DNA of 64,000 nt from Paenibacillus woosongensis (GCF_030122845.1 NZ_CP126084.1:3410001-3474000); one strand, 5' to 3'. Numbered from the stretch's first letter, positions 8,317 through 17,012 are shown. Notes: generated from the sequence alone by a model not told the origin. Numbers and translations are program-made.

Positions 8317-8643
8317 ATGAATCGAAAATCACTATTAACATTTACATTAGCACTTTTAATTTCAATTATTTCTGTGCTGCCAGCCTCAGCAGCAGCGCCA
8401 AACGACTTCTATGACACGTCTCCAAAATATGTAGAAATCGTTAGACTAATCCACTTCGATAAGGGCGGAGACAGCTCTATCCCTCCATCTTCGTATTTTT
8501 ACATTACTTACTTTCCTGCTGGGCGTTTCTCAGGAACACTTCAAATGAATAGCACCTATTACACCATTATTAGTAATGATGGTTCCGGCTACCATGAAGT
8601 TACGTATAAAGGATATGTTTACTTCAGGCCAAACGGGCCGTAA
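8317..8643 (+). CDS. Small secreted protein, 108 aa
   Basis: Signal peptide at residues 1-27 (NRKSLLTF, hydrophobic core, cleavage after PASAAA). The mature 80 residues are Tyr/Ser/Gly-rich and predicted beta, with no cysteines. I recognise no family. Start at ATG 8317 under a near-perfect AAGGAGGTGA; a TTG at 8314 is closer to it. The gene is markedly more AT-rich than its neighbours, which hints at transfer. It follows the tRNA-Val terminator and is a single gene. Confidence 0.7.
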   Translation: MNRKSLLTFTLALLISIISVLPASAAAPNDFYDTSPKYVEIVRLIHFDKGGDSSIPPSSYFYITYFPAGRFSGTLQMNSTYYTIISNDGSGYHEVTYKGYVYFRPNGP

Positions 8644-8686
8644 TAAGATGGGGGCATTCTCATAATTGGGGGTGCTCCTTCTCCTC

Positions 8687-8815
8687 CTAACCAGCTATTT
8701 CTCTTGCATTACTTACGTAATTCGTTGCTTTCCCCTTCAACGCTACTGCCCTCTCGTTCCAAATCTGTAAATCGATCGTCCTTCTCGGTAAGTTAATGGT
8801 AAACCCATTCCGCAT
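8687..8815 (-). other. Possible small ORF in a 410-base gap
   Basis: The gap 8644-9053 holds no clear gene. On the minus strand an open frame of 42 codons starts MRNGFTINLPRRTIDLQIW and ends at TAG (8687-8689). Composition looks protein-like but no good ribosome site precedes it, so it may be a remnant of a longer gene. I see nothing else convincing in the gap apart from the upstream region of the regulator gene. Confidence 0.25.
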
Positions 8816-9053
8816 GATCAAAAGCTTGATTATCTCAATTCCCTATTGCTGAAAAGCAAAGAGCAGCAGTAAAATTATCATAGGTAAAATTCGACAAAAA
8901 ACCTCCCTACACTGCAGGATCTTCCATATCTTGCCGATATTTCTTCCAGTAAAGTGACAATTTGTTCAGAGATTGTATAGATTCATGGTCTATAGTATTT
9001 ATTTGGAATTGTTAGATTGTTACAGATGTTATTACACATGTAGGGAGAGCGCG

Positions 9054-10190
9054 ATGAAAGTTATTCTTCTGGATGATGATAGAATTGCACTGGACTATTT
9101 GGAACAACAGCTGCAGCAGATTCCCGGGATTGAAATTGTGGGGAAGTTTACAGATCCGGCAGCAGGCAGGAAAGAAATCATTAATCAGCCGGTCGACCTG
9201 CTTTTTCTTGATACCCAGCTGCCCGATGTGGATGGGATTCAGCTGGCAGAGGAGATTTTACAAATCAAACCTGATTTAAAAATCGTGTTTGTAACAGGAT
9301 ACGAGGCTTATGCAGTAAAAGCCTTTGAGCTGAATGCGCTGGATTATTTGCTCAAGCCTGTGAAATCGGAAAGATTGATGAATACGCTCCAGCGGATTGA
9401 CCGGTCGCAGACGGTGTTTGATTTGGATCGTCTGGCTCAGCAGAATCAATCACTGCAAATTAAAATGCTGGGCCATTTCCAGATGATCCTTGACCAGAAA
9501 CAGCTGCCCCCGCTGCGCTGGCGGACGACCCGGGCTCAGGAGCTGTTCCTGTACATGCTGCAGTGCCGCGGCCAATTTATCCGCAAATCGACCTTAATCG
9601 AATTGCTGTGGCCCGAATACGAGCCGAACCGGGCGTTTTCTTTGCTGTACACGGTCATATACCATATTCGCAAAACCCTGGAGCAGTACGAGGAATACTT
9701 TTCCCTTACAAACTCCGTTGATGGATATATTCTAAATTTGAATAATGTTCTCGTCGATGTCGAGGAATGGGAGAACTTCATTCTATCCAGCCCGCCTGTA
9801 ACGAACAAAACAATCGGCGAATATACCGGCATGATGAAGCTGTTTAAAGATGACTACCTCAAGGAATACGACTACTGGTGGGCAGAGAGCGAGCGCCAGA
9901 GATTAAAAATGCTATGGCTGCGCACCTCGTTCCGGATGGCCGAATGGTACATGTCGAGCCACCAGCAATCGAAGGCTGTGGAAAAATATTTGGAAATCTG
10001 CCATCAGCATCCGATCGCGGAGGAAGCGCATTTTGCACTGATGAAGATTTTCGCGGCAAATAAAAATTCATTGGCTGTCCACCGGCAATACCGTCTGCTG
10101 GTCGCTATTTTACTAGAAGAGTTCAATGAACAGCCAAGTACATATATTACGGATTGGTATGACGACTGGAAACAGGCGCACGAAGAATAA
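9054..10190 (+). CDS. Response regulator with BTAD output domain
   Basis: 378 residues. Residues 1-115 are a CheY-like receiver with acidic pocket DDD near residue 8, phosphoacceptor Asp53 in LFLDTQLPD and Lys101 in YLLKPV. A winged-helix SARP-like DNA-binding domain follows (about 135-230, WRTTRAQELFLYML), then a bacterial transcriptional activator (BTAD/TPR-like) domain to the end. The layout is that of Paenibacillus LytTR-independent regulators similar to SARP activators. No histidine kinase is adjacent, so it is an orphan. Start at 9054, 5 bases after GGGAGAG; 27 upstream in-frame codons lack a ribosome site. Confidence 0.85.
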   Translation: MKVILLDDDRIALDYLEQQLQQIPGIEIVGKFTDPAAGRKEIINQPVDLLFLDTQLPDVDGIQLAEEILQIKPDLKIVFVTGYEAYAVKAFELNALDYLLKPVKSERLMNTLQRIDRSQTVFDLDRLAQQNQSLQIKMLGHFQMILDQKQLPPLRWRTTRAQELFLYMLQCRGQFIRKSTLIELLWPEYEPNRAFSLLYTVIYHIRKTLEQYEEYFSLTNSVDGYILNLNNVLVDVEEWENFILSSPPVTNKTIGEYTGMMKLFKDDYLKEYDYWWAESERQRLKMLWLRTSFRMAEWYMSSHQQSKAVEKYLEICHQHPIAEEAHFALMKIFAANKNSLAVHRQYRLLVAILLEEFNEQPSTYITDWYDDWKQAHEE

Positions 10191-10201
10191 CGCTTACAAC
10201 C

Positions 10202-10224
10202 ATTTGCCAGCCGACTTTGCAAAT
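10202..10224. terminator. Weak hairpin between convergent genes
   Basis: ATTTGC / GCAAAT arms around an 11-base loop with short T stretches, between the response regulator gene and the GGDEF-EAL gene. Confidence 0.3.
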
Positions 10225-10233
10225 TTGGGGCAT

Positions 10234-12252
10234 TCAGACTAAACTCATGTAGTGTTCATGCTTTTTAAACCATTCGCCGATCTCGTCATCTCGCATGGGC
10301 TTGCCGTAATAATACCCTTGCATCACATGGCAGCCCAGTTGGGTCAGGAACTCGATATGCTCCCGCGTCTCGACGCCCTCGGCAATGACGTCAAGCTGAA
10401 GATGGTCGGCCATCATAATGATTGCGTTGATGATCGCCCTTTTGCTGGGGCTCTCCAAATCATTCGTGAATAAGCGGTCCAGCTTCAATGTATCGATAGG
10501 GATTCGATCCAGCAGCCCGATCGAGGAATATCCGGTTCCGAAGTCATCCATGGATACCCGGACGCCAAGCTCACGCAGGCTTTGCAGCTGGCGGATGATG
10601 TCGTTGATATCGTACAGCACCATAGACTCGGTGATCTCCAGCTCAAGCAGATGAGGCTCTAGCCCCACTTTGTCAAGCACGTTCCGGACAATTTCCTGCA
10701 AGCTGTCGGTTTGAAAGAGACGCGCGGACAGGTTCACGGAAACCGGCTGTTCCAGTCCTTGCAACTGCCATCGCTTGCACTGGCAGCAGGCCTCCTCCAG
10801 CGCCCATCTTGTCATCGGCACGATCAGCCCGGTTCCTTCGGCGATTTGGATGAACTCCCCGGGGCTAACCAAGCCAAGGCGCGGATGCTCCCACCGGATC
10901 AGCGCTTCGAATCCGACCAGACTGCTCGTTTTTACGTTCCATTTGGGCTGGTAAACGACAAAGAACTGCTTATTTTCCAGAGCAAGCTGCAAATCTTTTT
11001 CAAGCTCCATTTTGCGCACCAATTGCAGGGCCATTTCATCGCTGTAGAAGCAAAACTGGTTTTTTCCAAGCCCCTTCGCCTTGTACATCGCCGTATCCGC
11101 GGTCTTGAGCAAGACGGAGCGGTCGGAATCCTGAATCGAGCCAATGCTGATGCCGATACTGCCGGTGACGTACAACTCGTTGCCTTCAATGTGGTAGACC
11201 TGTTTAATGCTCTGTAAAATTTGATGGGCCAGCTGCTCCGCCCGCTTAGGGGTACAGTGCTTGATAATGAACAAGAACTCGTCCCCGCCGATGCGGAACG
11301 CCTGCTGATCCTCGCGGATGTACTGGCGAAGCCGGATGCCGACTTCCTGAATGAGCAAGTCCCCGATATTATGGCCAAGCGTATCGTTGATGGCTTTAAA
11401 CTGATCCAAATCGAGGAACAGGACGCCGAGCTTCTCGGTGCCGACATGAGAATCGAAAAACCGATTCATTTCGTTGCGGTTTGGCAATCCGGTAATCGAG
11501 TCCAGGTAGGCCAGCTTCTCGAGCACATGGCGGTCGAAGAAGATCGCTCCCCAGGACACGAGCAGAATGATGGAGATGACGATGGTCACGCCAAACAACA
11601 GAAACAAGTCTGCGCCTGTCGAAGCTTCTGCCACCATATCGGCGGTCGCGGAATGTTCCATCTTCGCGGCCTCCATTCCCGTGTAATGCATGCCGCAAAT
11701 CGCGGCGCCCATCGTGGAGGCCGACAGCCACTTGGACCAGCTTGCCGAGGATTGGCTGCGAAAGCGCAGGAACAGCAATAACGCTGCATAGGATGCAATT
11801 AAAGCGATGACCACCGAAAGCACCCAAAGCGTTTTATCATAATAAATGTCAACAGGCATGATCATGGCTTCCATTCCCGTATAGTGCATCGTTACGATCC
11901 CGCTGCCCATAATGAAGCCGCCGACGGCAATAGTATACCATTTAATATTCCGAGGGATCGTGATGTAAAATGCAATAAACGAAGAAATCACGCTGGCCAG
12001 CAGCGATCCTATGGTCAGCCAGATATCATAGCTAACTGTCATATGGATATGAAAAGCTAGCATGCCAACAAAATGCATCGACCATATGCCGTTGCCCATG
12101 ACCAAAGAACCCGCTAGCAGCCAGAAGAACCTGGTTTTCCCGTTAGCGAGAGAGATTTTTGCCGCTACACTCAGAGCGGAGTATGATGCCAGTACTGCAA
12201 TTATTACTGAGAGTGCCACAATATAGTAATTATAACTGCCTTCTATGTTCAT
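10234..12252 (-). CDS. MHYT-GGDEF-EAL membrane c-di-GMP enzyme
   Basis: 672 residues. The N-terminal 240 residues are a seven-helix MHYT sensor with three motif copies (SMHFVGM, TMHYTGM, GMHYTGM), proposed to bind a metal and sense O2, CO or NO. A GGDEF domain follows with an intact IGGDEFL active site, then an EAL domain with intact FEALIRW, ELEITES, DDFGTGYS and EGVET motifs. Both diguanylate cyclase and c-di-GMP phosphodiesterase activities are therefore possible; the net direction cannot be read. ATG start behind a G-rich ribosome site. Divergent from the PilZ gene, its probable receptor partner. Confidence 0.92.
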   Translation of the reverse strand: MNIEGSYNYYIVALSVIIAVLASYSALSVAAKISLANGKTRFFWLLAGSLVMGNGIWSMHFVGMLAFHIHMTVSYDIWLTIGSLLASVISSFIAFYITIPRNIKWYTIAVGGFIMGSGIVTMHYTGMEAMIMPVDIYYDKTLWVLSVVIALIASYAALLLFLRFRSQSSASWSKWLSASTMGAAICGMHYTGMEAAKMEHSATADMVAEASTGADLFLLFGVTIVISIILLVSWGAIFFDRHVLEKLAYLDSITGLPNRNEMNRFFDSHVGTEKLGVLFLDLDQFKAINDTLGHNIGDLLIQEVGIRLRQYIREDQQAFRIGGDEFLFIIKHCTPKRAEQLAHQILQSIKQVYHIEGNELYVTGSIGISIGSIQDSDRSVLLKTADTAMYKAKGLGKNQFCFYSDEMALQLVRKMELEKDLQLALENKQFFVVYQPKWNVKTSSLVGFEALIRWEHPRLGLVSPGEFIQIAEGTGLIVPMTRWALEEACCQCKRWQLQGLEQPVSVNLSARLFQTDSLQEIVRNVLDKVGLEPHLLELEITESMVLYDINDIIRQLQSLRELGVRVSMDDFGTGYSSIGLLDRIPIDTLKLDRLFTNDLESPSKRAIINAIIMMADHLQLDVIAEGVETREHIEFLTQLGCHVMQGYYYGKPMRDDEIGEWFKKHEHYMSLV

Positions 12253-12300
12253 TGATTCCCCCCCTTACAAATATATTAAGTGTACAGGCTCTACAAAAAC

Positions 12301-12329
12301 TTGACAGCCTGGGAATCGCTTCGTGTATA
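12301..12329 (+). promoter_or_regulatory. Putative sigma-A promoter for the PilZ gene
   Basis: TTGACA (12301-12306) followed after 17 bases by TGTATA (12324-12329); with an 18-base spacer the -10 would be GTATAG. About 65 bases before the PilZ start. Confidence 0.55.
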
Positions 12330-12395
12330 GGTATTGTAGAGTTGTCTTTGTTGTAATCGAATATGCAGAATAAAGAGAGAGGAGATTCATTATTC

Positions 12396-13061
12396 ATGGA
12401 AGGTTCGGCAATCATCGAGTTCTGGAAAGGCCAGCTGCTCGAGCTTCAAACCCCTGAAGGAGTCATGTATAAAACGCAAATTATCCAATTGGCGAACAAC
12501 CGACTTTACATACAAAAACCAGTCAACCGCATGAACCGTTATCTGTCCTTCACCGGCAGTATGTCCGTAACGATCTTCTTCCATAGCGAGGAGCGGGTGC
12601 TGTACTCTTTTGATACCGAGATTAGCTTGCAGCTTAACCAGCTGTCATTCCCTGCCCCGCCCGCAAGCCGCATCAAAAAAGCGCAAAGGCGCCGCTTCTT
12701 CCGGGTTCCCGTTGAGGTCGAATTAAATTTGAATCTCAAACCAGCCGGACAACCAAACGAAGATGAGTTTATCAAGGTAACGACAAAGGATATCAGCGGG
12801 GGCGGACTGTCCTTCCTGTGCAGCTTTGAAGTGGAGGCCGAGAAGCTGGTTGCGGGAGTCATGCATCTGGAGACGAACAATTCCCAAAATACGATCGAGT
12901 TTCATGGAAAGATCGTCAATTGCGCGGCACTCCCGGACGATAACTATAAAATTTCGCTGGAATTCGTTCAAATGAAGGAATCCATCCGCTCCGATATTAT
13001 TAAATACTGCTTGTTCAAGCAGGTTGAGGCGAGAAACAAGCTTAAAAATTATTCGCTGTAG
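12396..13061 (+). CDS. PilZ-domain c-di-GMP receptor (YpfA/YcgR-like)
   Basis: 221 residues. The N-terminal 90 residues are a YcgR-like (PilZN) beta domain; the C-terminal PilZ domain begins with the arginine motif RRRFFRVP and continues with DISGGGLSF, the (D/N)xSxxG motif, so both c-di-GMP contacts are present. In Bacillus the relative YpfA/DgrA slows motility when c-di-GMP is bound. Start at 12396 behind AGAGAGGAG; an ATG at 12363 lacks a ribosome site. Divergent from the GGDEF-EAL gene. Confidence 0.88.
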   Translation: MEGSAIIEFWKGQLLELQTPEGVMYKTQIIQLANNRLYIQKPVNRMNRYLSFTGSMSVTIFFHSEERVLYSFDTEISLQLNQLSFPAPPASRIKKAQRRRFFRVPVEVELNLNLKPAGQPNEDEFIKVTTKDISGGGLSFLCSFEVEAEKLVAGVMHLETNNSQNTIEFHGKIVNCAALPDDNYKISLEFVQMKESIRSDIIKYCLFKQVEARNKLKNYSL

Positions 13062-13181
13062 CCGATTTCTTCGCATAATCCGGTAACGAAGAGGCAGGAT
13101 TTCGTGTATTTTTGCCGAATAGTTCTATTTACCTACAACCAACAGACTACACTTTATAGAACCGTGAGGTGAACGAGAGTG

Positions 13182-14100
13182 ATGAATGGCTCCATAGCGG
13201 ACGAGAACTTCTTTGATGATATTTCTTTTAACCATTTAAATGACCACACGCTACCTCTCGATAAATGGGATTGGATCATGATGGTGCTCAGCGGCAGTGT
13301 TGGCGCATTATGCGACCTGGTCATCGGACATCCCAAAGGTATGGAAGAGCCGAAAATTACGAACAGTTCCTTCGGAGGACTCGGAGAGCAGCTCAAACAA
13401 TATGATTTAAAAAAATAATCCCATCACCGGCTGTATTCCTACGGACATGATCTGTTTCGTTTCTTCGAAGGCGTAAGGCAAACGATGTTTGGCGAATATA
13501 CCGGAGTCTCGCCCGTTGGATGGGGTGAATTGGTCAAGGAATTTCCAGAGTACGAACAGCTGGACTTCGGGACGGCCGTCATTGTCAATTTGCTTCACTT
13601 GTTTAAGGATTTTTGTACGGTACGCTCCTTGCCCCTTCCCGGCATGACAGTTCTCGCTAATTTGAACGGCCATCAAAAGCCTGCCTTTGCGGAGAAGCTG
13701 TACATTGACCATGGTTTCAATTTGCGTATCGCAAGGTGGATATTTCCTCGCTTATTCCTAAAATTACCGAAGTCGTCGGGCATCTGGACGATGCGCAGGG
13801 CTCTTTGGACGAGCTTTCCGAGCAGGGCATGTTTAAAATGTGGTGGGGCTCTTTTACCGGGGGGCAATGATAAAGTGCTTGCGAATGCCGAAAAGACGCT
13901 GATCGAAAGCTCGAAAATGAATATCGGGCTGGCCATGCTTACAACGATGTACGCCAAGGTAATCAAGGACCAGCAAAACGTGCTGCAGCAGCGAGAGCTT
14001 AAAGAGCAGAACGACGCGATCCGGGAGCAGCAGGAGCATATCGAGCAGCTCCCTGTCCGCCTCATATTTGATCAACACCATAAACCCTTGAAGCCATTGG
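13182..14100 (+). pseudogene. Decayed gene of unknown family with several frame breaks
   Basis: Starts at ATG 13182 after GAGGTGAAC. Coding-like sequence (LDKWDWIMMVLSGSVGAL) runs to a TAA at 13416-13418 next to an A7 run, stays in the same frame (YGHDLFRFFEGVRQTMFGEY) to about 13730, continues in another frame (KVDISSLIPKITEVVGHLDD) up to TGA 13868-13870 next to a G6 run, then returns (DKVLANAEKTLIESSKMN, a coiled coil ending EQQEHIEQ). A further shift near 14053 would end it as SASYLINTINP. The reconstructed product would be about 300 residues with an N-terminal hydrophobic segment. Several small indels in one gene, with clean neighbours, point to real decay. Family not recognised. Confidence 0.7.
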
Positions 14101-14144
14101 CTCCAAAGGTTTTTTTGGTTTTGTTACGTCCGAAGGAAGAATGA

Positions 14145-14306
14145 TTACACCAAATACCAGACAAGAGCGCTGAAACTGTTTCCTTCCGCCGCATACTGAA
14201 TGGACTGGACGGTAAATCTTCTGTTCTCATACAGCCAGTCGTTGATCTCCTTCTCAAGATCACCAATATTTGTGTTGAAGAATGTTTTTACACTATTTCT
14301 CTTCAT
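14145..14306 (-). CDS. Cse60-like sporulation protein, 53 aa
   Basis: ATG 14306 with GGAGG 8 bases upstream, stop TAA at 14145. The product starts MKRNSVKTFFNTNIGDLEKE and has INDWLYENRRF, IQYAAEG and SFSALVWYLV, which fits the Cse60 family of about 60-residue proteins made in the mother cell during B. subtilis sporulation. Role unknown. Convergent with the decayed gene. The family call rests on pattern memory and should be treated as tentative; the gene itself looks real. Confidence 0.65.
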   Translation of the reverse strand: MKRNSVKTFFNTNIGDLEKEINDWLYENRRFTVQSIQYAAEGNSFSALVWYLV

Positions 14307-14497
14307 CCTCATCACCTCCCCACAATCATCTTATTCGACATCCTATCCTTGCAAGCCTGCTTGTATGCCAACATTGCTTAATTGCTGGCCTCTCCTGCTT
14401 CTTATCCAGGAAATAAGCCGGGCAGGGATAAAATCATCAGATTGCAGCAAAATAACTAAACGTTGGTTAACGACCGCAAAATGGAGGATAGTTTCAG

Positions 14498-15271
14498 ATG
14501 TCTAAATATACCCGATGGTTCATTCCGATTCTGACATTGACCCTCGTCTTTCCCCTAATCCCGCATTCCATATCGGCCCTCCCGGCTTCCGAATTCAAGG
14601 ATAGGGCTTATTATGAGCAACGTGGCGATATCGTGTGGGAAGTGCCCACCGAGGACAAATGCATTGCCTTTACGTTTGACGATGGTCCAGATCGTCACCA
14701 AACGCTGCAAATTCTGGACGTGCTGGATCAGTACAACGCCAAGGCTACCTTTTTCGTAGTTGGGGAACGGGTCGAGAAATACCCTGAAATCGTTAAAATG
14801 CAGCTTGCCAAAGGCCATGAGATCGGCAACCACTCCTACCGGCATCCATCCTTTCAGGGCTTGAGCAAAGACAATATGCATAATGAGCTCAGCAAAACCC
14901 AGCAGGCCATTTACCAGGCTACGGGCTACAAGGCCGTGCTCTTTCGTCCCCCCGGCGGATTTTACAATGAATCGCTGATCAACGTCTCTAAAGCAAACGA
15001 GTTGAAATTTATCCTCTGGTCCTGGCACCAGGATACGAAAGACTGGCGATCCCCGGGCGTAAATAAAATCGTCAAAAAAGTGCTGACGAACGCACGCAGC
15101 GGCGATATCGTCCTCATGCATGATTATGTGGCTAACAGTACACAAACCGTCGAAGCCCTTAAGCAGATTTTGCCCGAGCTCAAAAAGCAGGGCTATTCCT
15201 TCGTAACCGTAACCGAGTTGTTAACCCATAAAGCCCAGCCTGATCATCAGCTGAAAAAAGTCATTCATTAA
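14498..15271 (+). CDS. Secreted polysaccharide deacetylase
   Basis: 257 residues. Signal peptide at 1-27 (KYTRWFIPILTLTL). The NodB domain carries TFDDGPD (catalytic Asp and metal Asp), NHSYRHP (metal His pair), RPPGGFYN and LMHD, so all five motifs of carbohydrate esterase 4 are present. The enzyme removes acetyl groups from N-acetylglucosamine or N-acetylmuramic acid of peptidoglycan, or chitin, outside the cell; PdaA/PdaB-like spore cortex enzymes are relatives. ATG start behind ATGGAGG. Single gene with its own terminator. Confidence 0.92.
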   Translation: MSKYTRWFIPILTLTLVFPLIPHSISALPASEFKDRAYYEQRGDIVWEVPTEDKCIAFTFDDGPDRHQTLQILDVLDQYNAKATFFVVGERVEKYPEIVKMQLAKGHEIGNHSYRHPSFQGLSKDNMHNELSKTQQAIYQATGYKAVLFRPPGGFYNESLINVSKANELKFILWSWHQDTKDWRSPGVNKIVKKVLTNARSGDIVLMHDYVANSTQTVEALKQILPELKKQGYSFVTVTELLTHKAQPDHQLKKVIH

Positions 15272-15343
15272 ACGCTCAAGACTCTGCCGTACCCATAGTC
15301 TTCTGCCAATGCCCAGCACAAATTCAGCAAAAAAACGATGTTA

Positions 15344-15378
15344 AAAGCGGAGAAGCTCGCCTCTCCGCTGCTTTATTT
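15344..15378 (+). terminator. Terminator of the deacetylase gene
   Basis: AGCGGAGA / TCTCCGCT stem with an 8-base loop, then GCTTTATTTT. Confidence 0.8.
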
Positions 15379-15417
15379 TCCGGTGCTTAAAAATTTATTT
15401 ATTTAAAATTTAAAAAT

Positions 15418-15433
15418 TGTGATTTAAATCACA
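15418..15433. promoter_or_regulatory. FNR/Rex-type operator, distal
   Basis: Perfect palindrome TGTGATTTAAATCACA. It matches the CRP/FNR half-site pair TGTGA-N6-TCACA and, with its flanking T, the Rex form TTGTGA-N6-TCACA. Its centre is 41.5 bases before the predicted start of transcription (+1 near 15467), the position used by class II activators such as B. subtilis Fnr. Confidence 0.7.
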
Positions 15434-15438
15434 TATAT

Positions 15439-15460
15439 TGTGAAAAATATCACTTATAAT
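15439..15460. promoter_or_regulatory. FNR/Rex-type operator, proximal, with -10 box
   Basis: TGTGAAAAATATCACT (15439-15454) lies 21 bases, two helical turns, from the distal box and directly abuts TATAAT (15455-15460). There is no good -35 hexamer, so activation by a regulator at the distal box is plausible, while binding here would block RNA polymerase. Confidence 0.65.
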
Positions 15461-15530
15461 AAAGACATCAAAGATGATCATCCTTCAAACAAACACTACA
15501 AAAAGAACATCACAATAAGGAGTGGTAATT

Positions 15531-16073
15531 ATGTTTAACAACTTCCTAAGAACAAATAAATTTGCAATGTGGTTCCTGACCGTCGTCCGGATTTATCTCG
15601 GCTTCGAATGGATGAAAGCAGGATGGGGTAAAATTACGGGAGGCTTTGATGCCGGAGGTTATCTGGCCGGAGCCATCGCCAAGAGCACCGGCGACCACCC
15701 GGCAGTGCAAGGCTGGTGGGCAGCATTTCTAGAACATGTCGCACTGCCCGGAGTAGACATCTTTAACATCCTGGTCCCTTACGGAGAGTTTCTCGTCGGC
15801 CTTGGCCTCATCCTCGGTACCTTCACCACCTTTGCAGCGCTGATGGGACTTGTGATGAACGCGGCGTTCCTCTTCTCGGGCACAGTGAGCACGAATGCAC
15901 AAATGCTCTTGCTTGAAGTACTGGTTGTCGTAGCAGCCGCCAACGCCGGCAAAATCGGACTTGACTACTACGTGCTCCCTTACCTGCGCGGGCTGTTTAA
16001 CCACAAAAAAGCAGTAACCGAGACAGAAGCGCCTGCCGGCAAACCACATTTAAAAGTCAAGCACGGCGCATAA
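15531..16073 (+). CDS. DoxX family membrane protein
   Basis: 180 residues with four hydrophobic helices and the DoxX-type start FAMWFLTVVRIYLGFEWMKAG; GLGLILG and the third-helix region also fit. Relatives include the TQO small/large subunits of thiosulfate:quinone oxidoreductase and Bacillus CatD (YfiD), implicated in redox or quinone-linked stress; exact role unknown. Start at ATG 15531, 8 bases after AAGGAG; GTG 15522 overlaps the ribosome site. The double FNR/Rex-type box upstream suggests control by oxygen limitation or NADH level. Confidence 0.85.
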   Translation: MFNNFLRTNKFAMWFLTVVRIYLGFEWMKAGWGKITGGFDAGGYLAGAIAKSTGDHPAVQGWWAAFLEHVALPGVDIFNILVPYGEFLVGLGLILGTFTTFAALMGLVMNAAFLFSGTVSTNAQMLLLEVLVVVAAANAGKIGLDYYVLPYLRGLFNHKKAVTETEAPAGKPHLKVKHGA

Positions 16074-16094
16074 ATATAAAGCATGACAAACAAC

Positions 16095-16127
16095 AAGGCT
16101 GTTCCTCTTACGAGGAGCAGCCTTTCC
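16095..16127. terminator. Terminator after doxX-type gene
   Basis: AAGGCTGTTCCTC / GAGGAGCAGCCTT stem (one G-U pair) with a 4-base loop. It can also serve the convergent bshB2 gene. Confidence 0.85.
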
Positions 16128-16174
16128 CTTTGCCTTTACCTTTGCCTTTACCTTAGCCTTGGCCTTGGCCTTGG
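16121..16174. repeat. Hexanucleotide tandem repeat CCTTNN
   Basis: Nine head-to-tail copies of a 6-base unit (CCTTTC, CCTTTG, CCTTTA, CCTTTG, CCTTTA, CCTTAG, then three CCTTGG) in the gap between two convergent genes. Simple-sequence tract, non-coding, partly overlapping the terminator. Confidence 0.85.
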
Positions 16175-16199
16175 CAACCAATATAAGGATCTAACCCGT

Positions 16200-16892
16200 T
16201 CAGTTCATCAAGCCATCAAAGATGGAGCGCTCCTGCTTTGCAGGGTTAAAGCTCCCCCGCTCCCATACAAGCTGGAATAATTCCGGCGCGAAGTGCCAGG
16301 GCGGACCGTCCTCGAGCTTGCCAAATACCCGTTCAATCGATAAGATCTGCGATTCGTGCGCTGTAAGTGCTTTGGCTTTCATTTCCTGCAGCCCCTCCCC
16401 CTTAAGCTCCAATACGGCTTCGGCCCCAGGGCTCCCCATCACGTTATAATACAGCTTCTGGACAGAGCTGCATGCCCCGCTGAATACCGCTTTATTTACC
16501 GCATGATGGATGGCGATATGATCGGGATGGCCGGAAATGCCATCCGCCGGAAAAGTAACTGCCACCTCGGCCCCATGCTTGTTCAGAAACGCGGCAATTT
16601 TATCGACCAGTACTTCCTGCTTCACTTCACGCAGCTTGCCGTCTCCTAGATCCAGCTGCTCGATTTCCGCAATGCCCAGTATGTCCCCGGCCCGCTGCAG
16701 CTCCTGATCGCGAATCTCCGCCAGCTGCTCCCTAGTCAGGGCTCCAAGCCTGCCGCTTTTCCCCGCTTCTCCCCTCGTTGCCGTCAGCAGCACCGCCTTA
16801 TTGCCGCTATCAGCGATCTGCCGAATCAGATAAGAGCAGCCGAAGGTTTCATCGTCAGGATGGGCATAAATAAAGCCAACCGTTCTTGTCAT
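16200..16892 (-). CDS. bshB2: Bacillithiol biosynthesis deacetylase BshB2
   Basis: 230 residues of PIG-L/LmbE fold. The zinc motif YAHPDDE is at residues 9-15 and the second motif SGHPDH near residue 119. In Bacillus, BshB1/BshB2 remove acetyl from GlcNAc-malate to give GlcN-malate for bacillithiol, and BshB2 may also act on bacillithiol S-conjugates. Length and motifs fit BshB2 (YojG) better than BshB1. ATG start behind AAGGAG. It stands alone, not with bshA/bshC, as usual for bshB2. Another PIG-L deacetylase remains possible. Confidence 0.85.
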   Translation of the reverse strand: MTRTVGFIYAHPDDETFGCSYLIRQIADSGNKAVLLTATRGEAGKSGRLGALTREQLAEIRDQELQRAGDILGIAEIEQLDLGDGKLREVKQEVLVDKIAAFLNKHGAEVAVTFPADGISGHPDHIAIHHAVNKAVFSGACSSVQKLYYNVMGSPGAEAVLELKGEGLQEMKAKALTAHESQILSIERVFGKLEDGPPWHFAPELFQLVWERGSFNPAKQERSIFDGLMN

Positions 16893-16951
16893 ATACTCGT
16901 CTCCTTAAATATCCTGTAGATTTTCGTTACTATACTTACTATACTTTAATA

Positions 16952-16980
16952 TTGACTAAGTAGTTAAAATTCACTACAAT
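16952..16980 (+). promoter_or_regulatory. Sigma-A promoter for trhO
   Basis: TTGACT (16952-16957), 17-base spacer, TACAAT (16975-16980). A direct repeat TTACTATAC x2 lies just upstream (about 16926-16943). Confidence 0.75.
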
Positions 16981-17012
16981 GCAGAAGAATCCAATATAGA
17001 TAGGTGATCATA

